Assembly: GCF_002929745.1 (NCBI RefSeq)
Contig: NZ_PJIQ01000001.1
Location: 360,850-424,849 of the forward strand
Direction: 5' to 3'
Source: Arthrobacter sp. B1805
GTDB lineage: Bacteria; Actinomycetota; Actinomycetes; Actinomycetales; Micrococcaceae
Length of the DNA stretch: 64,000 nt
The translations under genes and the position numbers were made by a program. A model generated the notes under the pieces. It was not told the DNA's origin, did no database searches, and worked only from the letters and a program-made list of their open reading frames with translations. Positions 59,579 through 64,000 of the stretch are shown here, piece by piece; positions within the stretch are counted from its first letter, which is position 1; each line of letters opens with the position of its first letter.

Positions 59579-60526
59579 CTACCGCGCGCTTCGGGGAGTA
59601 AGCGTCAGCAGCACGGCTTCCGGGCGGCAGGCAAGCCGGAACGGTGCGAAACGGGAGGTTCCGATGCCGGCCGACACGTTCAGTGGCACGGTCCGACCGT
59701 TCGCCTCCCACTGGGTCAGGCCGCGCGCGCGCCAGGTCGGGAGGTCGCAGTTGCTGACCAGCGCACCGTAGCCAGGGACGCACACCTGTCCGCCGTGCGT
59801 ATGGCCGGCGAGGATCAGGTCCGCTCCACCGTCGGTGAAGTAGTCGAGGACGCGCTGGTAGGGGGCGTGTGCGACGGCGACCTTGATGTGCGGCGCCTCC
59901 GCCGAGGTGCTGCTGCCCGGAGGGTAGGGAGTGTAGCGGTCCCGGTCGAGATGGGGATCGTCCACCCCGGTGAAGTCGATGCGGATGTTCTTGAACCCCA
60001 TCGACTGCGACCTGTTGGTCAGGTCCACCCAGCCGGCAGAACCGAACGCACTGAACATCTCCGCCCAGGGCAGGTCCTCGGGTGTCGACTCCTTCGGTGC
60101 GATCGACGGACCTGCGAAGTACCGCAGGGGATTCTTCAGCATCGGGGCGTAGTAGTCGTTCGAGCCCGGTACGAAGACACCGGGAACCTGCAGGAGGGGC
60201 TCGAGCGCCTCGAGCAACGGGCCCAATCCCTTCCTGGAACTGAGGTTGTCGCCCGTGTTGACCACGAGGTCGGGCTTCAGCCCGGCCAGGCTGTGGAGCC
60301 AGTCGGACTTCGACTTCTGGCCGGGCACCATGTGGATGTCCGAGAGGTGCAGGACCCGCAGGTCAGCGGCACCCTCCGGAAGGATCGGAAGGGTCTCTTC
60401 ACGTACCTGGTAGAGCGTGCGCTCGACAGCCGAGGCGTAGGCGAGGGTTGCGGCGGCGGCAGTCAGGGTGAGACCTGCCGCCCAGCCGAGCGGTGCCCCG
60501 CTCCGGGATGTCTGAGTCGGTGTCAC
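59579..60526 (-). CDS. Membrane-anchored metallophosphoesterase
   Basis: 315 residues. An N-terminal hydrophobic segment (APLGWAAGLTLTAAAATLAYA) anchors a calcineurin-type phosphoesterase domain: LHLSDIHM, NTGDNLSS, VPGSNDYY, and AGHTHGGQVCVP give the two-metal site. GTG at 60526 lies one base after the PBP stop and is preferred over longer in-frame starts inside the PBP gene. Probably co-transcribed with the PBP1A gene. Substrate unknown; may act on lipid-linked or nucleotide phosphates. Confidence 0.88.
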   Translation of the reverse strand: MTPTQTSRSGAPLGWAAGLTLTAAAATLAYASAVERTLYQVREETLPILPEGAADLRVLHLSDIHMVPGQKSKSDWLHSLAGLKPDLVVNTGDNLSSRKGLGPLLEALEPLLQVPGVFVPGSNDYYAPMLKNPLRYFAGPSIAPKESTPEDLPWAEMFSAFGSAGWVDLTNRSQSMGFKNIRIDFTGVDDPHLDRDRYTPYPPGSSTSAEAPHIKVAVAHAPYQRVLDYFTDGGADLILAGHTHGGQVCVPGYGALVSNCDLPTWRARGLTQWEANGRTVPLNVSAGIGTSRFAPFRLACRPEAVLLTLTPRSAR

Positions 60527-60527
60527 G

Positions 60528-62912
60528 CTAGTCGTTCCCTCCGCCGTTGTCGGTGCCGTTGCCGGCGTCTCCTCCAGTGTTACCACCGGTCTCACTCTCG
60601 GTGCCACTGTCGGTGCCAGTACCGGGGTTGGTACCGGTGCCAGTACCGGGGTTGATGGTGGTCCCGGTGTTGGTCCCGGTGTTGGTCCCGGTGTTCGAGC
60701 CGGGGGCGATCGGGAAGGCCGGACGGAGCGGGTTGACGGGTGTAGTGCTGCGCTGCGTGCCGTTCAGCATGGCGGGAGGCGGTGCAGCGAAGGGAGTCCC
60801 CACGTACAGGCCGGGAATCTGCTGCATGAAGCGCGCCCAGGAAGGTGCCGCGATGAGGGAACCGTCGATCTCCGGGTAGACCTGGCCGCCGATCTGCAGC
60901 CCACCGAGGGAGCTGCCCTCGCCCTCGCCCTGCCAGTTACCGACCCAGCTCGCCGTGACCATGTCCGAGTTGTAGCCCATGAACCAGGTCTGCGATCGGG
61001 CATCGTTCGTGCCGGTCTTGCCGGCCATCGGGATCCCTCCGTACTGGAGTGTCGAACCCGATCCGATCCGCATGACCTCCTGCGTGGCTGCATTGACGCC
61101 CCGTGCGACCTCCTTGGAGATGGTCTGCTTGCAGGAGGGAGCAGGAACGGGGTAGCTGGTTCCGTCGACCGCGGTGACCTCCGTGATCGCCCGCGGCTCG
61201 CATACCGTCCCCTCGTTGGCGAATCCACCGAAGGCCTTCGCCATGGACATCGGAGCGGCGGCTACACCGCCACCGATGAGGGCCGGGGGGTTGATGGACG
61301 GGGCCGCGAGGGAGCCGTCGCTGCTGCTCGCTTCGTGGACGCCCATCTCGTAGGCGATGTCACGGATGCGGCACAGATCGAGCTGCTTCGCAGTGGCCAT
61401 CGTGATGGTGTTCAGCGACTGCGCGAGACCGTACAGGACGGTGTTGGTGCCGTAGTTCTCGTCCCCGTAGTTCTGGGGCGTGTAGCCCTCGAGCTCCGGG
61501 GTGTTGATGACGTAATTGCCGCCCTCGACGCAGCTTGCACGCCAGCGGTCCCCCTCCGGGTAGGTCCGCTTGCGTCCGTCCACCTGCTGATTGAGAGCCT
61601 TGCCGGCCTCCACCCACGCGGCGACCGTGAAGGGTTTGTAGGTTGAACCGGGCTGGAAACCGCCGCCGCCACCGAGGCTCTTGCTGGGGTCGCCATTCGC
61701 GTACTGGTCGACGTTGAAGTTCAGGACCGTGTTCCCCTGGGCTACCTCCGGGTTGTAGCGCGTGTTCTGGGCCATCGACAGGATGTTCCCGGTCTTCGGG
61801 TCCAGGCTGAGCATCGTGTGGCCGACGGCGCCGTCCGTGGTGTCCGGGTTGGCCGTCTCGTTGACGGCCGTCTGCGCTGCGGCCTGGACACGGGGGTCGA
61901 GGGTCGTCCTGATCGTCAGTCCCGAGCGCTCGAGCACCTTCCTGCGGTCCGCCTCCGTCTCTCCGTAGGCGGGATCGTTCAGGATGAGGTGCGAGACATA
62001 GTCGCAGAAGTACGGGGCCTGAGCTGCGCCGACGCACCCGCTCAGTGTCGGCGTGACGACGAGGCCCAGGTCTGTGGCGATGGCGGCGTCGTGCTCCTCC
62101 TGCGTGATCTTCCCGCGCGTCAGCATGGCATCGATGACCAGGTTCCGACGCTGCAGCGCGCGCTCCGGGTTGTCCGTCGGGCTGTAGTACGTCGGTCCGT
62201 TCACGACGCCGGCGAGCAACGCGCTCTGCTGGATGTTGAGGTCCTTCGCGTCCACGTTGAAGAAGTACTTCGAGGCCGCCTGGACGCCGTAGCTCGTGCC
62301 GCTGAACTGCACGATGTTCAGGTAGCCCTCGAGGATCTCGTCCTTCGAGAGCTCCTTCTCGACCGCGATCGCGAGCTTCATCTCGCGCAGCTTGTCGCCG
62401 ACCGACTTGCCGCCGCCGTTCAGGGTGACCTGCCCGCCGTTCTGCCGCGCCGAGTCGTTCAGGACGTTGGTCACGAACTGCTGCGTGAGGGTCGAGGCGC
62501 CACGTTGTGTCCCGCTGGAGACGTTGCTGGCGATCGCACCGAAGATGCCTTCGAGGTCCACGCCGCCGTGCTCGTAGAAGCGGTAGTCCTCGATGGCTAT
62601 CAGGGCGTCCTTCATGAACGGCGACACCTGGTCGAGCGTCACCGGCTGCCGGTTCTCCTCGTAGAGAGTCGCGATGAGCGAACCGTCCGCGGCCAGGATA
62701 TTGGTCGGCTGCGCGAGCGCCTCACGCTCCAGTTCGGCCGGCAGTTCCTCGAAGAACTGGATCGAGGCGGATGCCCCGGTCCCGGCAGCCGCGGCCACGG
62801 GAACGAGGAGGCCTGCGGCGAGCACGCCGGCGAGTCCACTGATTCCGAGGAACGCAATGATCTTGCCGAGGGTGGTTGCCGTGTCGAAGAGGGGTGATTT
62901 GCGCGCAGCCAT
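60528..62912 (-). CDS. Bifunctional transglycosylase/transpeptidase (class A PBP, PBP1A-like)
   Basis: 794 residues. Cytoplasmic start, one transmembrane helix (about 13-40), GT51 domain with EDYRFYEHGGVDL (about residue 107), and transpeptidase domain with STYK (about 422) and KTGT (about 630). It polymerises glycan strands and cross-links peptidoglycan. The C-terminus, beyond residue ~735, is low-complexity: Thr/Gly/Asn repeats (NTGTNTGTNTGT pattern) encoded by reiterated DNA at about 60600-60720. ATG at 62912. Upstream of the metallophosphoesterase gene on the same strand. Confidence 0.95.
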   Translation of the reverse strand: MAARKSPLFDTATTLGKIIAFLGISGLAGVLAAGLLVPVAAAAGTGASASIQFFEELPAELEREALAQPTNILAADGSLIATLYEENRQPVTLDQVSPFMKDALIAIEDYRFYEHGGVDLEGIFGAIASNVSSGTQRGASTLTQQFVTNVLNDSARQNGGQVTLNGGGKSVGDKLREMKLAIAVEKELSKDEILEGYLNIVQFSGTSYGVQAASKYFFNVDAKDLNIQQSALLAGVVNGPTYYSPTDNPERALQRRNLVIDAMLTRGKITQEEHDAAIATDLGLVVTPTLSGCVGAAQAPYFCDYVSHLILNDPAYGETEADRRKVLERSGLTIRTTLDPRVQAAAQTAVNETANPDTTDGAVGHTMLSLDPKTGNILSMAQNTRYNPEVAQGNTVLNFNVDQYANGDPSKSLGGGGGFQPGSTYKPFTVAAWVEAGKALNQQVDGRKRTYPEGDRWRASCVEGGNYVINTPELEGYTPQNYGDENYGTNTVLYGLAQSLNTITMATAKQLDLCRIRDIAYEMGVHEASSSDGSLAAPSINPPALIGGGVAAAPMSMAKAFGGFANEGTVCEPRAITEVTAVDGTSYPVPAPSCKQTISKEVARGVNAATQEVMRIGSGSTLQYGGIPMAGKTGTNDARSQTWFMGYNSDMVTASWVGNWQGEGEGSSLGGLQIGGQVYPEIDGSLIAAPSWARFMQQIPGLYVGTPFAAPPPAMLNGTQRSTTPVNPLRPAFPIAPGSNTGTNTGTNTGTTINPGTGTGTNPGTGTDSGTESETGGNTGGDAGNGTDNGGGND

Positions 62913-62947
62913 TATTCCAGTTTACAAGCAAGCGCTAGGCTTTCCCC

Positions 62948-63103
62948 ATGACGAAATGGGAGTACTCGACGATTCCGCTCATCATCCACGCCACGAAGCA
63001 GATCCTCGACCAGTGGGGCGATGACGGCTGGGAGCTCGTGCAGGTGGTTCCCGGTCCGGACGGCAATGGTCTCGTCGCCTACCTCAAGAGGGAGAAGAGC
63101 TAG
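62948..63103 (+). CDS. DUF4177 family protein (51 aa)
   Basis: 51 residues: MTKWEYSTIPLII, ILDQWGDDGWELVQVV and a basic end (YLKREKS), the DUF4177 pattern of a small beta-alpha-beta protein. ATG at 62948 is only 35 bases from the divergent PBP gene, so the leader is very short or the mRNA leaderless. It is followed by RidA after 2 bases, so these form an operon. Confidence 0.88.
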   Translation: MTKWEYSTIPLIIHATKQILDQWGDDGWELVQVVPGPDGNGLVAYLKREKS

Positions 63104-63105
63104 CA

Positions 63106-63597
63106 GTGTCTGCTGGAAACACAGCGGTTTCGGCGGTCGAGACGCGTCTCGCAGGTCTCGGCATCACCCTGCCGGACGTAGCTCCGCCGGTAGCCGCCTA
63201 CGTTCCCGCCGTCGTCACGGGCTCCTACGTGTACACCTCCGGCCAGCTGCCCTTTATTGAGGGCAAACTCCCAGTTTCGGGCAAGGTAGGGGCACCCGGA
63301 GGCGGAATCGACGCCGGGACCGCGACCTCGCTGGCCGCAACGTGCGCCGTCAACGCCCTCGCTGCGATCAAGAGCCAGATCGGCGATCTCGACCGCATCA
63401 CACGCATCGTGAAGGTCGTGGGCTACGTCGCGTCCGACCCTTCGTTCACCGGCCAGCCCGGCGTCATCAACGGCGCATCGGAGCTGCTCGGCGCCGTCCT
63501 CGGCGACGCAGGCGTCCACGCCCGCTCTGCCGTCGGCGTATCCGTCCTTCCACTCGACTCGCCCGTCGAGGTCGAGGTCATCGCGGAGTTCGTCTAA
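63106..63597 (+). CDS. RidA family protein
   Basis: 163 residues. RidA (YjgF/YER057c/UK114) proteins hydrolyse reactive imines and enamines such as 2-aminoacrylate. The trimer-interface and pocket segments are VTGSYVYTSGQLPF, CAVNALAAIKSQIGDLDRI and AVGVSVLPLDSPVEVE. The conserved pocket Arg of classic RidA is not obvious, and the length exceeds the usual ~130, so it may be a subfamily member with another role. GTG at 63106, 2 bases after DUF4177. Confidence 0.88.
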   Translation: MSAGNTAVSAVETRLAGLGITLPDVAPPVAAYVPAVVTGSYVYTSGQLPFIEGKLPVSGKVGAPGGGIDAGTATSLAATCAVNALAAIKSQIGDLDRITRIVKVVGYVASDPSFTGQPGVINGASELLGAVLGDAGVHARSAVGVSVLPLDSPVEVEVIAEFV

Positions 63598-63600
63598 GCC

Positions 63601-64000
63601 GTGGACCGTCTCAGCACCAGGCTCTTCCCCGTGCACCCGGACCAGCGCACCGCGGCGCAGAGCTGGATCGAACACGGGGAGCGCACGCCCCTCAAGGCCC
63701 GGCCGGCGTCGTCGGTCGTCCTGCTTCGCGACAGCGCCATCGGTACGGAGACCTACCTCTCGTACCGCCGCGGGCAGTCGCCGCTCGGAGTGATCGGGTT
63801 CCCTGGTGGCAGCATCGAGGAATCCGACGACGACGACCTCCCGTGGTTCGGCCCCACGCCGTCGGCCTGGGCGAAGACGCTCGGCGTCGACGATCACCGC
63901 GTGGCGCGCCGGCATGTGCTCTGCGCGATCCGGGAGCTCTTCGAGGAGACAGGAGTGCTGCTCGCCGGCCCCGATGCGTCGTCGATGGTCGAGGGCACGC
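63601..64000 (+). CDS. Nudix hydrolase, N-terminal part
   Basis: 133 residues are inside the window; the gene runs off the right end. GTG at 63601 follows the RidA stop by 3 bases. The Nudix box is visible: GFPGGSIEESD and, after an insertion, AIRELFEETGVLL, giving the REx2EExG(x) metal-binding signature (RELFEETG). The wide spacing between the GG and RE motifs fits the actinobacterial/eukaryotic NUDT7/NUDT19-like group. Likely hydrolyses nucleoside diphosphate derivatives; the substrate cannot be read. Confidence 0.9.
   Translation, partial: MDRLSTRLFPVHPDQRTAAQSWIEHGERTPLKARPASSVVLLRDSAIGTETYLSYRRGQSPLGVIGFPGGSIEESDDDDLPWFGPTPSAWAKTLGVDDHRVARRHVLCAIRELFEETGVLLAGPDASSMVEGT

Noticed and set aside
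62921-62941. Possible promoter with TTTACA and TAGGCT just before the DUF4177 gene
   Set aside because: The spacer is only 9 bases, too short for a sigma-70-type promoter.

Overview
The window is GC-rich, densely coded DNA from an actinobacterium, most likely a Micrococcaceae member such as Arthrobacter or a close relative. The evidence is the dnaK-grpE-dnaJ-hspR operon with HAIR operators, frequent GTG starts, a DUF3073 gene, a septum-formation family protein, and the gene order PBP1A / DUF4177 / RidA / Nudix. The genus is an inference from gene content and style. No rRNA, CRISPR array, complete insertion sequence or prophage was seen.

Layout. 1-2.1 kb: the 3' end of an ArsB-type arsenite permease and a DUF2252 protein. 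2.1-6.4 kb: the heat-shock operon dnaK-grpE-dnaJ-hspR. Two HAIR operators flank and overlap its promoter, and a near-continuous 97-nt palindrome lies between grpE and dnaJ. 6.4-14.9 kb: a membrane protein plus PspA-like pair, an SDR enzyme, two overlapping uncharacterised genes, an MFS transporter, trmB and a DEAD-box RNA helicase with a long leader. 14.9-22.2 kb: YccF, a frameshifted remnant of a wall-anchored surface protein, an M23 endopeptidase with a Pro/Thr-rich tail, a flotillin-like SPFH protein and a lipoprotein class B PBP. 22.2-27.2 kb: clpB behind a third, perfect HAIR site, so HspR should control it together with dnaK; then a septum-formation family protein and DUF3073.

27.2-45.2 kb is the most distinctive block: a xylan and xylo-oligosaccharide utilisation locus. 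It holds a ROK regulator, two paralogous LacI regulators, an ABC importer (binding protein and two permeases, no ATPase) with a GH3 glycosidase, xylA-xylB, a secreted GH10 xylanase and a 1012-residue secreted protein joining a CE4 deacetylase/esterase to a second GH10 domain. A PhoD phosphatase with a predicted PHO box is inserted between the GH3 gene and xylB. Each transcription unit has its own visible operator-like palindrome: TCGAAA-type before the importer, CCGGAA-type before the first xylanase, and a 10-9-10 inverted repeat on the xylA promoter. The model is that secreted xylanases and the esterase make short xylo-oligosaccharides, the ABC system imports them, GH3 releases xylose, and XylA and XylB pass it to the pentose phosphate pathway.

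45.3-64 kb: purF-purM and purD-purC are housekeeping purine genes, separated by a small membrane protein, DUF2079, SCP2-like, asparaginase II-type and sulfite-oxidase-like molybdoenzyme genes. Then come tRNA-Pro(CGG), a heterodimeric ABC exporter with one degenerate ATP site, a metallophosphoesterase, a bifunctional PBP1A-type enzyme, a 51-residue DUF4177 protein, RidA and the start of a Nudix hydrolase that runs off the window.
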